Made by a program: the position numbers and the translations under genes. Shown one piece after another: positions 63,900 to 64,000 of a DNA stretch of 64,000 bases. The notes under the pieces are model-generated. The model was not told the origin of the DNA and searched no databases. It saw only the letters and a list, made by a program, of their open reading frames with translations. This stretch comes from Mechercharimyces sp. CAU 1602 (GTDB lineage Bacteria > Bacillota > Bacilli > Thermoactinomycetales > JANTPT01). The DNA is taken from the NCBI RefSeq assembly GCF_024753565.1, contig NZ_JANTPT010000001.1, positions 2,087,311 to 2,151,310 of the forward strand, given 5' to 3'. Each line of letters starts with the position of its first letter. The first letter of the stretch is position 1.

Positions 63900-64000
63900 G
63901 AGGGTAAGCCCTCGACCGATTCGTATCCGTCAGCTGAGTGTATTGCTACACTTACACCTCGGACCGATCTACCTCATCATCTATAAGGGGTCTTACCTGA
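63900..64000 (-). rRNA. 23S ribosomal RNA, 3' end (partial)
   Basis: The minus strand reads CAGCTGACGGATACGAATCGG and GGTCGAGGGCTTACCC, the standard end of Bacillales 23S. The rest lies beyond the window. The spacer to 5S is about 63 bases and contains a small GAAGGT/ACCTTC hairpin. Confidence 0.93.

Noticed and set aside
63594..63986. Frames across 5S/23S rRNA
   Set aside because: They lie wholly within rRNA and its terminator.

Overview
The window reads as chromosomal DNA of a Gram-positive, endospore-forming Bacillales bacterium. The evidence is the strong AGGAGG-type ribosome binding sites, the frequent TTG and GTG starts, a FadR-type operator before a fadN-fadA-fadE cluster, the cdaA-cdaR-glmM-glmS order with a glmS ribozyme, Spo0M, and dense tRNA arrays beside an rRNA operon. 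The base composition is intermediate. The gene mix (separate ppc, cytochrome P450, tandem family I.5/I.6-type lipases) would fit a Thermoactinomycetaceae-like lineage, but that placement is inference; no 16S sequence is present.

0-15.7 kb: a partial AlkA-type glycosylase, a LysM/3D cell-wall protein, an O-antigen-ligase-like membrane protein, a GAF-LuxR-type regulator, rlmD and dagK, and the gatC-gatA-gatB amidotransferase operon. Then come Hsp20, proline dehydrogenase, two poorly known proteins (one DUF2935-like) and a cytochrome P450.

15.7-32.3 kb: the fadN-fadA-fadE beta-oxidation operon (leftward) with a near-consensus FadR site, and a 7Fe-type ferredoxin. Next is a two-repeat DUF1259-like protein that seems to start at ATT, then a nitroreductase, an ABC exporter pair, acylphosphatase, and an S1-family protease whose signal sequence is broken by an in-frame TGA. 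A small Pro-rich protein, a hotdog thioesterase, an S9 peptidase and Spo0M follow.

32.3-39 kb: two overlapping tiny ORFs, a gene remnant, a complete IS1182-like insertion sequence with hairpin-bearing inverted ends, and the biotin operon bioA-bioD-bioB-bioF (leftward) with a BirA-type operator over the start of transcription.

39-49.1 kb: an island of exported proteins bracketed by two OmpR-type two-component systems. It holds a secreted helical-repeat protein, two tandem zinc-type lipases, two tandem CHRD proteins, a lipoprotein and a 32-residue membrane peptide.

49.2-59 kb: glmS with its self-cleaving ribozyme and own promoter, then glmM, cdaR and cdaA (cell-wall precursor supply coupled to c-di-AMP synthesis), then ppc and arginase.

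59-64 kb: two nearly identical eight-gene tRNA arrays in direct tandem, each with its own promoter. One has a terminator-like hairpin between tRNA-Glu and tRNA-Val. A three-gene ABC-2 exporter and an lmo0937-type mini-protein follow on the plus strand. The end of an rRNA operon (5S and the 3' end of 23S, minus strand) closes the window.
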